The notes below the pieces were generated by a model, which saw nothing but the letters and a program-made list of their open reading frames with translations, ran no database searches and was not told where the DNA came from. A stretch of 64,000 nucleotides of DNA, taken from assembly GCF_001187555.1 (NCBI RefSeq), contig NZ_LFIJ01000001.1, positions 1,886,078 to 1,950,077 of the forward strand, in the 5' to 3' direction. This DNA is from Gilvimarinus polysaccharolyticus. GTDB lineage: Bacteria > Pseudomonadota > Gammaproteobacteria > Pseudomonadales > Cellvibrionaceae. The position numbers and the translations under genes were made by a program. How positions within the stretch are numbered: position 1 is the first letter of the stretch; each line of letters starts with the position of its first letter. This document shows positions 35,269 to 43,474 of this stretch, piece after piece.

Positions 35269-36528
35269 ATGGAAAATGAAAACATAGTAAGGTTTTTGTC
35301 ATCAGACATAAAAAGGAACTCCGCGTCTTCGAATAGAGAGCCAATCGAAATTGATCTTTCTAATGGTGTCTTAGATGACGAGCTGGCCACATTTTTTCGT
35401 TTTATCAATAAAGTTTTAGATACTGATAATTTAGTCATACTGGCTGGCTCAGGCACGTCTTTAACATTTAATAAGCCTTCTCAGCAGAATAAAGCGCCTA
35501 TCGCTCCAAGTATGTGGCACCTTTGGGACTATTGTAAAAAAGCAGATGAGAATCTTTTTCAATTGGTTTTGAAGGCAACAAATTATAATGCCCTTCAAAA
35601 AAATCGTGAAGCAAACGGAGATGCAAAGCCAGACATTGAACTATTATTGTCTCTTTGCGATTCCTCTTTAGCCGTTGGTAACCTTTCAAATCAAAGAACT
35701 AATCAAGTAAGTAAGTTCCTTGAGCAAGCCAAAAACATAATTTTAGCTAAAACTACCTTTACTGAATCGATCCCTGAATCAGACTGGGTTAGTCATGATA
35801 AATTTATGCGTGCAGTAGGTAGAAGGAGTGCTCAGCAACAACGACTTAAACTTTTCACGACTAATTATGACTTGGCTTTTGAGCACGCTGCATCAAATAC
35901 TGGTTTTGTTGTTATTGATGGTTTTGAGTTTTCTAACCCCTCTTTTTTTAATCCTATGTGGTTCAAGTATGACATAGTGAACCGTGGGCACTCCAAGAGC
36001 AGTGAAGGCGCATACATATCCAATGTGGTTCAGCTATACAAGATGCATGGCTCTGTGGACTGGAGAAAATTTAACGGCAGAGTTAGAAAGCTAGGTGCTG
36101 ATAGCAAAATTGGTGAACCTGTTTTTATCTATCCAAGCAGTAGCAAATATCAGACATCTTATGATTCTCCTTATTTAGATATGATGACTTCTTTTTTGGA
36201 AGTAGTTAAACAACCAAAAACGGCTGTATTGTGCCTAGGTTTTGGTTTTAATGATAAGCATATAAATAATGCGCTGACTATGGCGCTTAGGACTAATCCT
36301 GAGTTTATGCTGATGGTTGCAACGAAAGACCCATTCAGTGTAACGGGTTCATTTAATAATGAGATTAGGAATCTGCTAATGGCAGCTATTGACCATGGGG
36401 ATGGCAGAATCGCGATAATGGATTCAACGTTTAAACAGTTTTCTAGTCTGCTACCTGAACGAAGATCAACAACTCCCGAGGACGAACTCTTCAAAGCATT
36501 TGAGAAAATCACAGCGAGTATTAAATAA
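35269..36528 (+). CDS. SIR2-domain protein of a SIR2-HerA defence pair
   Basis: SIR2-like NADases deplete NAD+ on phage infection. LAGSGTS (residues 60-64 are GSGTS) is the nucleotide-binding loop, TTNYD (Asn199) follows the usual SIR2_2 pattern, and KMHGS (His260) supplies the catalytic histidine. The rest is helical and unrecognised. The HerA ATPase starts 12 bases downstream, and this pairing is a known antiphage system that forms a large complex. It is 103 bases after hsdR and so may be a separate transcript. No promoter was clear. Confidence 0.88.
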   Translation: MENENIVRFLSSDIKRNSASSNREPIEIDLSNGVLDDELATFFRFINKVLDTDNLVILAGSGTSLTFNKPSQQNKAPIAPSMWHLWDYCKKADENLFQLVLKATNYNALQKNREANGDAKPDIELLLSLCDSSLAVGNLSNQRTNQVSKFLEQAKNIILAKTTFTESIPESDWVSHDKFMRAVGRRSAQQQRLKLFTTNYDLAFEHAASNTGFVVIDGFEFSNPSFFNPMWFKYDIVNRGHSKSSEGAYISNVVQLYKMHGSVDWRKFNGRVRKLGADSKIGEPVFIYPSSSKYQTSYDSPYLDMMTSFLEVVKQPKTAVLCLGFGFNDKHINNALTMALRTNPEFMLMVATKDPFSVTGSFNNEIRNLLMAAIDHGDGRIAIMDSTFKQFSSLLPERRSTTPEDELFKAFEKITASIK

Positions 36529-36540
36529 GGGAGACTATTC

Positions 36541-38280
36541 ATGGGGCGGAAAAAGTGGTTTTCCCCGTACGATCCAACAAGACGGATTGGTAGCGTCATT
36601 AGCGTATCTGCAACCGAGCTTATCATTAACTTATCTAAAGCGGGATCTGGTGAGCCCAGTTGGTCATTCGGAAATCGAATAGCCGCTGGTGAAGTAAATG
36701 AATTTGTATTCATCGACATAGGCGAAACAGCGATACTTGGGCGCTTAGTGAAAGTGTGGATTGAGGGTGGAGAGAGATTAAGTGTTGACGGTTTGGCGGA
36801 TAAACCATCCGAAAATCACCCAATTGGACTGGTTCAATTATTAGTGAGTTTGAACCCAGCTAATGGTCGTAACTACAAAGGAATTAAACAGCATCCGAGA
36901 TTAGGTAGCCAAATATATTCAGCTCACCCGTATCTGGTATCAATAATCGCTGAAGGTAAACAAGATGAAGAGCCTGGCCAAATCCATTTACCGTTAGCCT
37001 CACTTCCGCATGATGAATCCGTAACTGTTCACGTTACCCCAGAAAAATTATTTTCACGCCATTGCGCTATTTTAGGAGCTACAGGTGGCGGGAAAAGTTA
37101 CTCGATGACAAACATCATCGAGCAAGTGATTGAGGCCGGAGGCAAAGCAATTATTATTGACCCGACGGGGGAGTATGAGTCACTTGGCTGTGACAGTTAC
37201 TATGTTGGGAATCATGCAAAAGCAACTCCATTTAATCAGTTAACTTTTCCACATTGGCAGTTTACAGACTCAGATATTAGAGCCTTTTTAAGGCCTTCAG
37301 CGCAAAGCCAAGCGCCTAAACTGGAGGCAGCTATCGAGAGTCAGAAAATAGTGTGGCAATTTTGGCAGCAACAAAATCATGGCCTTGATATCAATGCAAA
37401 TTATCTTTTGAACAAATCTGGCCAAGCAAAGGCTCCTTACGAAGCTGCTCTATTATCTATGAATAGCTCTATCCAGACAGCTCCATGGATGTTTAAATAC
37501 ATTGCTGACCAGATTGTAAACGAGTGTGTGTGGCCAAATGGCGGTAATTCTAATAATCCTAACCCCACTATTTGGGGCGGTAGAGCTGATAATGATGTTG
37601 GCCACTGTTTAAACCTGATAGCTCGGATTAAAGCCTATTCAAACAACCCAAACTTAAAATGGATGATTGACCCGGATGATAAATTAAAGACATTACCTAA
37701 TCTTATTGATGATTTCTGTTCGCCAATAAGTAGCAATAATGTGCTGAGATTAGATCTTTCTGAAGTTCCATTTGAAGCAAACTCAAGAGAAATACTTGTT
37801 AATGCCATTGGTAGAAAGTTATTATCCGTAGCCAGGCAAGGTGCTATAAATCATGGTGCACCTCTATTAGTATTTATTGATGAAGCTCATCAATTTCTCA
37901 ATAAGCGAATTGGTGAAGAAATGAACAAGTTTGAGTTGGATGCCTTTGGGAATATTGCTAAAGAAGGTAGAAAGTATGGTTTAAATACCATCATTGCTAC
38001 TCAGCGACCACGTGACATTCCTGAAGATGTTTTAAGTCAGATTGGTACACTTATTGTGCATAGGTTGACCAATCAGCTGGACCAAGAAATTGTAAAAAAG
38101 GCTGTTGGCGCAATTGATCAACGTTCAGCATCCTTTCTCCCCGTCTTGGGTCAAGGAGAAGCGTTGTTGTTAGGAGTCGATTTCCCATTTCCTATGGCTG
38201 TGAAAATGAAACGTCCTGCAAATGCGCCAACTTCGAAAAGCGCTGGCTTTTCTAAAAGTTGGAAACCTTTGCAAAATTAG
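36541..38280 (+). CDS. herA: HerA/FtsK-like ATPase (DUF87) of a SIR2-HerA defence pair
   Basis: The HAS-barrel N-terminus (IGSVISVSATELII; DIGETAILGRLVKV) precedes the RecA-like core with GATGGGKS (residues 179-186), IIIDPTGEYE, Walker B FIDEAHQFL (Asp447) and the arginine-finger segment ATQRPRDIP. This is a HerA hexameric DNA translocase, 579 residues. GGGAG lies before the ATG. Together with the SIR2 protein just upstream it makes the two-gene SIR2-HerA system, in which the HerA hexamer scaffolds and activates the NADase. The AT-rich composition differs from the ICE backbone. Confidence 0.9.
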   Translation: MGRKKWFSPYDPTRRIGSVISVSATELIINLSKAGSGEPSWSFGNRIAAGEVNEFVFIDIGETAILGRLVKVWIEGGERLSVDGLADKPSENHPIGLVQLLVSLNPANGRNYKGIKQHPRLGSQIYSAHPYLVSIIAEGKQDEEPGQIHLPLASLPHDESVTVHVTPEKLFSRHCAILGATGGGKSYSMTNIIEQVIEAGGKAIIIDPTGEYESLGCDSYYVGNHAKATPFNQLTFPHWQFTDSDIRAFLRPSAQSQAPKLEAAIESQKIVWQFWQQQNHGLDINANYLLNKSGQAKAPYEAALLSMNSSIQTAPWMFKYIADQIVNECVWPNGGNSNNPNPTIWGGRADNDVGHCLNLIARIKAYSNNPNLKWMIDPDDKLKTLPNLIDDFCSPISSNNVLRLDLSEVPFEANSREILVNAIGRKLLSVARQGAINHGAPLLVFIDEAHQFLNKRIGEEMNKFELDAFGNIAKEGRKYGLNTIIATQRPRDIPEDVLSQIGTLIVHRLTNQLDQEIVKKAVGAIDQRSASFLPVLGQGEALLLGVDFPFPMAVKMKRPANAPTSKSAGFSKSWKPLQN

Positions 38281-38411
38281 TTTCAATTAGGAGTAGATAA
38301 ATAGCGCACCTTGCGATTCTATTGTTTATCAATGAATAACCATAAGCTCTTACAAATATTAGCCGCAGTACTGATAATGCCCAATCTTTAAAATTAGGAC
38401 AAAGGATCTAA

Positions 38412-39329
38412 ATGGAAAGCGAGCGATACTACTTGGATCAAAGTGTTCTCAGCGCTATCAGTGAAGGCAGCGTGAAATTAGGTTCAATAGGCGATTCTTA
38501 TTTCGTTTATTCGAATGAACATTATAAAGAAATTCATCGCGGTAATGCTTCGTACATTCTAGACGCGTTAAGTTACATAAAGGCTAGGAAAATGATCATC
38601 CTTTCTGATGAGAATGGTAATCTCAATGACGACTGGAAGCTTTTTGGCTACATAGACCCACAGGAAAATTATCAATATTTCATTAATCATTGGGAGTCAA
38701 ATATTTTGGCAGATAGACTTCTAAAGGAGATGTTTTGTGCTGCTGTGGGTAGAGATTCTTTGCGGGATCAATTCGAGGACACAACTGAGAAGATTGTTTT
38801 TAGTGAGCTGGGGAATAATTTTGATAACGTGATAAAACCGGAAATAAAAAAACTCGCCTCAGAGTTTTCAAAAACATTACCCAATGAATATAAGATTGAA
38901 TCAAATCGTGAAAGGCTTGGGGTTTCTAAGGGCGGCTTGAAAAAGTTTAAGAAATACAAAAATCCAATACCTTTTATTTGGAGAAAATTAAACAGTCATT
39001 ACCCTTCAAAAAATTATTCGATGGATGAATTATTTGGGTTCAAGGCCTCTGATTTTAGCGAGGCTTTTAATCCCAACCTGTCAACTTATCTCTCCATACT
39101 GCACTGCTATGGCGCACTGAATTATATAGGTTTTGAGCCTGATGATGGTGTCGCCAACCCCAGAAGAGTTTCCAATAACTTCAGCGATGCTTCGCATGTT
39201 GGTTTGGCAGCATACTGTCACAGGCTTTACACATGTGATGAACGTATGGCCACCAAGGCAAAAGCCATATATTCTTATAGGAATTTAGCTTGCAAAGTGA
39301 TTCTCGTTAAAAAGAACGGAGTAAATTAA
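38412..39329 (+). CDS. PIN-like nuclease-type protein, coupled to AbiC-like gene
   Basis: YYLDQSVLSAI near the N-terminus has the first PIN acidic residue after a hydrophobic strand. Near the C-terminus, DASHVGLAAYC followed by YTCDERMATKAKAIY closely follows the D-A-x-H-x-x-x-A...T-x-D-x-x-x-x-x-K pattern of PIN domains. The roughly 200 residues between them are an unrecognised helical insert. PIN domains are metal-dependent RNases. Its stop and the next start overlap (TAATG), so it is made with the AbiC-like protein and probably acts with it. The call rests on motif reading only. Confidence 0.6.
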   Translation: MESERYYLDQSVLSAISEGSVKLGSIGDSYFVYSNEHYKEIHRGNASYILDALSYIKARKMIILSDENGNLNDDWKLFGYIDPQENYQYFINHWESNILADRLLKEMFCAAVGRDSLRDQFEDTTEKIVFSELGNNFDNVIKPEIKKLASEFSKTLPNEYKIESNRERLGVSKGGLKKFKKYKNPIPFIWRKLNSHYPSKNYSMDELFGFKASDFSEAFNPNLSTYLSILHCYGALNYIGFEPDDGVANPRRVSNNFSDASHVGLAAYCHRLYTCDERMATKAKAIYSYRNLACKVILVKKNGVN

Positions 39330-40180
39330 TGAGATTGTTCTTTTGGGGTATTGCCGTCGTCGTAGCTTTAGTCTTTATTTTATTCTCCGTAGCAATTGTC
39401 TATTTAACTTGGCCTATTAGCACCAACACTGTAGAGAAGGCGGCTCATTTCGGTGATAGCTTTGGCGTAGTAACCTCTTTGTTTACGGCTTTTGGTTTTC
39501 TAGGTGTCTTAGCCACCATAAACCTCCAAAGAGAACAGTTCTACAAGGCCGAAAAAATATCACAAAGACAAAACAACGAGAACTCATTCTTCGGTATCCT
39601 TGACCTATACAAGAAAAATTTGGATGCTGTCAAAATTTCTAATTCTGACGGTCTTGCCATGGAAGGAGTTGGCGCATTTAAGTATATATTAGATATTCTA
39701 AACGAAAAGCTGACAAGGCATAATAAATACAAAGAGGATGAAAGATATATACAGCTTTATTATGTGGGGTTGCTTTCCGAGATATCGGCGATAGTTCACT
39801 ATCAATCGAGATATTTGGAAACGTTCAAAAATGTATTAATTCAAATAGCCAGCGTAAAAGAAAGTGATGAAGAGAGAGAAAGATACATATGTTTATTTGT
39901 TTCACAGCTGACAAGCTACGAAATAAAATACTTATTCTACATATGTCTGATAGAAGACTGTAGTTCTGATCTCGTGGGATTAGTTCACGAATTTAGAGTA
40001 TTCGAACGCTGCAGCTCGCTCCTCCCTAGGGGCAAACATAAACAATACCTATATGAAGTTATTCATGGAAAGAAATTTCCAGCTCCTAAACGAAAAAAAG
40101 CTCGAGTGTTCGATCAAGAGGAAATAAGACGGCTTCGACGAAATTACAAAAAAACTATGCAGCAGCCTACTCTGAAATAA
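39329..40180 (+). CDS. AbiC-like phage abortive-infection membrane protein
   Basis: Two N-terminal membrane segments (about residues 5-30 and 48-65) flank HFGDSFGVVTSLFTAFGFLG, then come L-Q-R-E-Q-F, a coiled stretch ending in Q-x-x-E-N-S-F-F, and a helical cytoplasmic domain. This is the layout of the putative AbiC family (putAbiC), in which G-D-x-F-G and Q-R precede the F-x-x-L motif. Length of 283 is typical. It is coupled to the PIN-like gene and overlaps topA tail to tail by 14 bases. The C-terminus is strongly basic (KRKKAR; RRLRRNYKK), suggesting nucleic-acid contact. Confidence 0.72.
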   Translation: MRLFFWGIAVVVALVFILFSVAIVYLTWPISTNTVEKAAHFGDSFGVVTSLFTAFGFLGVLATINLQREQFYKAEKISQRQNNENSFFGILDLYKKNLDAVKISNSDGLAMEGVGAFKYILDILNEKLTRHNKYKEDERYIQLYYVGLLSEISAIVHYQSRYLETFKNVLIQIASVKESDEERERYICLFVSQLTSYEIKYLFYICLIEDCSSDLVGLVHEFRVFERCSSLLPRGKHKQYLYEVIHGKKFPAPKRKKARVFDQEEIRRLRRNYKKTMQQPTLK

Positions 40181-42140
40181 TACTACCTCTATTTTGGCGC
40201 CCGTCACATTTCGGAAACCCACTACAGCCCCAGAAGTCATAGCCAGACTTGCCGCCTTTCTTCCGGCGAACCAGCTCCTTCCCGCATTTCGGGCAAGGAG
40301 TTTCAGACACTTCTCGTTCTTTAGGTTTGCCTAGCTTACCATTTTTGTCAGGTAGTGTCACCTTGCACTCAGGGTAGCCAGAGCAACCCCACCAGGCCTT
40401 TTTGCCGGATTTACCCGGGCGGCGGGTCAGCGGTTCCCCGCACTTCGGGCACGGGTGATTCATTCCGGCCGGCACCTCGACTTTGACCGTATCCATGTTG
40501 GTGAGCTCCGCAGTCAATCGATCATCCAGAGTCGCGATCACACCCTTGTAGCTGGCGCGGCCTTCCGCGACCTCGTCCAACTGGGCCTCGATGGACTTGG
40601 TGAAATCCAGCTCGATAAAGCTGAAACGACTGGCGACCAGGCAGTCGACCACCAGGTAACCGGTGTCGGTCGGCACCAGGTACTTGCCGGCCGAGTCATA
40701 GGTGACGTAACCGCGGGACATGATGTTCTCCATGATCGCGGCGTAGGTCGATGGTCGGCCAATACCTTGCTTCTCCAGCTCTTTGATCAGCTGAGCCTCA
40801 GTGAAGCGAGATGGTGGCTTAGTGCGCTTATCCAAGACTTTGCCCTCAATGACTTTGATCAGCTGGCCTTCCTGTAGTTGAGGTACCGGGTTCGAAGCCT
40901 CCTCGGGATCTTGCTTGGACGCCGGCGTGTCGTCGGCATAGACGGTTTTCCAGCCGGCATCGAGCTCGGTACGGCCTTTCGCCACGCACTCGACGGGTTT
41001 GCCCTGCAGCTGCTCCCCAGCGCGAAGCCGGACAGTGCGCACAGCGTATTTGGCGGCTTGCAACTGGCAGGCGACTGTACGCTGCCAGATCAGCTTGTAA
41101 AGCCGTTGTTGATCAGAGGTCTCACCAGCCTCAATCAGGTTAATGTGAGTCGGCCGGACGGCTTCGTGCGCCTCCTGGGCATCACCTTTCGCTTTCCAGG
41201 TACGCTGGCGATCAACAACCGGTAGCCCATTGGCGTGGCCGTACTCGTGAATCTGCTGATAGGCGTCTTCAGACAAGTTCGGAAAATCTGTTCGCATGTA
41301 AGTGATGTGCCCTTGCTCGTAGAGTTTTTGGGCGGCGGCCATGGCGGCCTTAGGCTTCATCTTGAGGCGACTGGAAGCCGCTTGCTGCAGCGTAGACGTA
41401 ATGAATGGTGGCGGTGGCGCCTTAGTCTCTTGAGTTTCATCACAGGCGATTACAGAGACCTCAGTGACCTTCGCCACCCATTCGGCCAATGAGCGGTCGA
41501 GCAAATACTCCTGTCCTTCTTGAAGGAAGGGCTTAACATCCCAATCGGCGAACCAGCCACCAAGCTGCCATCGAGCACCATAGTGATCCGTGGGCACAAA
41601 GACCGTGATAATACGTTCGCGATCGACGACAATCCGCACGGCCGGCGATTGAACACGTCCAGCGGAGAGGCCACGCTGCTTGGTTACATCGCCGAGCTTT
41701 GGCGATACACGGTAGCCTACTAATCGATCGAGTACTCGACGACCTTCCTGGGCGGCGACACGCCGGTAGTTGATTTTGCCAGGCTTACTGATCGCCGTTT
41801 TGATGGCTTTGGCTGTAATCTCTGAGAAGACAATGCGTTTGGGGTCCTTGAGTTTAAGTGCTTGCTGCAAATGCCACGCAATGGCTTCGCCTTCACGATC
41901 CATATCCGTCGCTAAATAGACTGCGTCAGCCCGCTGAACCGCTTTTCTAAGTTTAGCTAGGACATCTTTACCCCGAGTTGTGGGCACGTAGTTGGGCCGA
42001 TATTCCGGCGCTTCAACGCCCATCTCCTTCTCGGGCAGATCCCGGACATGGCCAACACTGGCCTGAACCTCCCAGCCTGAGCCCAAGATTTGACTGATCT
42101 TTTTGACCTTACCAGGTGATTCGACAATGACGAGATTCAT
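40167..42140 (-). CDS. topA: type IA DNA topoisomerase I, ICE-borne
   Basis: The enzyme relaxes negative supercoils. The Toprim domain is intact (IVESPGK at residues 4-10; DMDREGEA), the active-site tyrosine lies in ITYMRTD (Tyr281), and two C-terminal zinc ribbons (CPKCGEPLTRR..; CPKCGKELVRR..) end the protein. At 657 residues it is shorter than chromosomal TopA, in line with topoisomerases encoded on PFGI-1-type ICEs, where one is a backbone gene that may help single-strand transfer. It overlaps the AbiC-like gene tail to tail and is divergent from vapBC. Confidence 0.92.
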   Translation of the reverse strand: MNLVIVESPGKVKKISQILGSGWEVQASVGHVRDLPEKEMGVEAPEYRPNYVPTTRGKDVLAKLRKAVQRADAVYLATDMDREGEAIAWHLQQALKLKDPKRIVFSEITAKAIKTAISKPGKINYRRVAAQEGRRVLDRLVGYRVSPKLGDVTKQRGLSAGRVQSPAVRIVVDRERIITVFVPTDHYGARWQLGGWFADWDVKPFLQEGQEYLLDRSLAEWVAKVTEVSVIACDETQETKAPPPPFITSTLQQAASSRLKMKPKAAMAAAQKLYEQGHITYMRTDFPNLSEDAYQQIHEYGHANGLPVVDRQRTWKAKGDAQEAHEAVRPTHINLIEAGETSDQQRLYKLIWQRTVACQLQAAKYAVRTVRLRAGEQLQGKPVECVAKGRTELDAGWKTVYADDTPASKQDPEEASNPVPQLQEGQLIKVIEGKVLDKRTKPPSRFTEAQLIKELEKQGIGRPSTYAAIMENIMSRGYVTYDSAGKYLVPTDTGYLVVDCLVASRFSFIELDFTKSIEAQLDEVAEGRASYKGVIATLDDRLTAELTNMDTVKVEVPAGMNHPCPKCGEPLTRRPGKSGKKAWWGCSGYPECKVTLPDKNGKLGKPKEREVSETPCPKCGKELVRRKKGGKSGYDFWGCSGFPKCDGRQNRGSIISE

Positions 42141-42239
42141 AGGATGTTTCCCTCAAAAAATGATGATTTATGGCAACTTGCGTGATACCCCTTTGCGCAG
42201 AGCAAGTTAAACCTAACGGCGGCCGCTAGAGGCATAGGC

Positions 42240-42267
42240 TTGACATATGCCAAGACAATTATATACT
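42240..42267 (+). promoter_or_regulatory. predicted promoter of vapBC
   Basis: TTGACA (42240-42245), a 16-base spacer and TATACT (42262-42267) lie 32 bases before the vapB start. VapBC pairs usually repress their own promoter. Confidence 0.7.
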
Positions 42268-42299
42268 GGAACATCTGTAATACATGCTGGAGGAACAGT

Positions 42300-42527
42300 A
42301 TGAAAACTGCATCTTTATTTCGTAACGGTCGAAGCCAAGCAGTACGGCTACCAAAGGATTTTGAATTTTTGGGCGTGTCTGAGGTGGAGATCATCCAAGA
42401 TGGTGACTCACTGATTTTAAGGCCTGCAAGGAAAAGCTGGAGCAGCCTTGCCAAAGAGGGTAAAGCTGACCCAGACTTCCTAATCGAGCGGCCCGAAGTT
42501 ATTGAAGAGGGGCGAGTCAAGCTGTGA
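42300..42527 (+). CDS. vapB: VapB antitoxin (AbrB-type)
   Basis: The N-terminal swapped-hairpin DNA-binding domain reads SLFRNGRSQAVRLPKDFEF, the usual VapB/AbrB pattern, followed by an acidic C-terminus that would block the toxin. It has 75 residues. GGAGG lies just before the ATG. Its stop overlaps the GTG start of vapC (GTGA), so toxin synthesis depends on antitoxin translation. The pair may stabilise the element in dividing cells. Confidence 0.9.
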   Translation: MKTASLFRNGRSQAVRLPKDFEFLGVSEVEIIQDGDSLILRPARKSWSSLAKEGKADPDFLIERPEVIEEGRVKL

Positions 42528-42943
42528 AAAAAATCTTTATGCTCGACACCAACATATGTTCGTACATTATGCGTGAGCATCCTATAAGACTGCTCGACGA
42601 GCTGGAAAGACATGTTCAACAGCGCGACAAAATTGTGATTTCGGCAATTACCTATTCCGAGCTTAAATTTGGAGCCATCGGCAAAAAAGCCTCTCCCAAG
42701 CACGGCGTCATAGTTAATGATTTTATGAGCCGCGTAGATTCCGTGCTCGCTTGGGATCGAACTGCAGTAGACGAAACCACCCTCATCAAGCAGGATTTGG
42801 CAAAAAAAGGAACACCCATTGGCAGCAATGATGCCGCTATCGCGGGCCACGCAATAGCGGCAAAGTGTACCTTGATAACCAACAATGTAAGAGAGTTTGA
42901 GCGAGTCGAGGGCTTGGCCATCGAGGACTGGAGTATTGCTTAA
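42524..42943 (+). CDS. vapC: VapC toxin (PIN-domain RNase)
   Basis: MLDTNICSYIM holds the first PIN aspartate, then the E of SAITYSELKFG, then GSNDAAIAGHA and TLITNNVREF complete the four-acid site. VapC toxins cleave initiator tRNA or rRNA loops. The GTG start at 42524 overlaps the vapB stop. 139 residues, typical. It is distinct from the PIN-like gene at 38412. Confidence 0.92.
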   Translation: MKKIFMLDTNICSYIMREHPIRLLDELERHVQQRDKIVISAITYSELKFGAIGKKASPKHGVIVNDFMSRVDSVLAWDRTAVDETTLIKQDLAKKGTPIGSNDAAIAGHAIAAKCTLITNNVREFERVEGLAIEDWSIA

Positions 42944-43198
42944 TACCGAGAGATCCGTGAAGTGGCGGCTAAGCTGGACACAGAAGGGTTTTAGCCTTCC
43001 GTGTCGGTGATTCCGCTCTACATCAGTTCGTAAACAGTTAACGGCTGCCACAGATAGATTCACATAACCCATTGATTTTCCTTGTGACCTCAAGTTACAA
43101 CATTAAAAATCGACCCTTTTTACTGAAACTACAACAGCCGTGGTTGAACACGGAATAACCACCCGCTACACTGATAAGGCAATCAGGAGGATTTACCC

Positions 43199-43447
43199 AT
43201 GCAAGCCACAGAAGCAGCACCCAACAAAGACCTCGCAGGGAAAGCCGCGACCGTAGCCCGTTGGACGGGTAAAGCTCTATGGTTTGTACTGCGCATTTTT
43301 TGTGTCTTGCTCCTTTTGGCAGTTGAACTCCTCCGTCGGTTCTCTGGCAGCTCAAGTCAAAATAATTCCGAACCGGATTTAGCTGGTCATGACCCTATGC
43401 GTTCAACCGAATTTAACTGGGGGCGACGTTACAGGGGGGATCAATAA
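43199..43447 (+). CDS. small single-span membrane protein (82 aa)
   Basis: The ATG at 43199 follows AGGAGG. Residues 28-45 (LWFVLRIFCVLLLLAVEL) form one membrane span with basic residues on both sides, then a polar C-terminal tail. It converges on the last gene of the mating-pore operon with only 27 bases between. Its role is unknown; position suggests an ICE backbone accessory gene. Confidence 0.65.
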   Translation: MQATEAAPNKDLAGKAATVARWTGKALWFVLRIFCVLLLLAVELLRRFSGSSSQNNSEPDLAGHDPMRSTEFNWGRRYRGDQ

Positions 43448-43474
43448 GCTCCCCCACCCCTTATGTTCGCCACC

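Noticed and set aside
40455-41225. Plus-strand frames opposite topA
   Set aside because: They are antisense to intact topoisomerase motifs and arise from its GC-rich codon use.
42137-43093. Long minus-strand open frame (318 codons) opposite vapBC
   Set aside because: It runs antisense through two clear toxin-antitoxin genes with their own promoter and coupling, has no recognised domain and no good ribosome binding site; it is a shadow.
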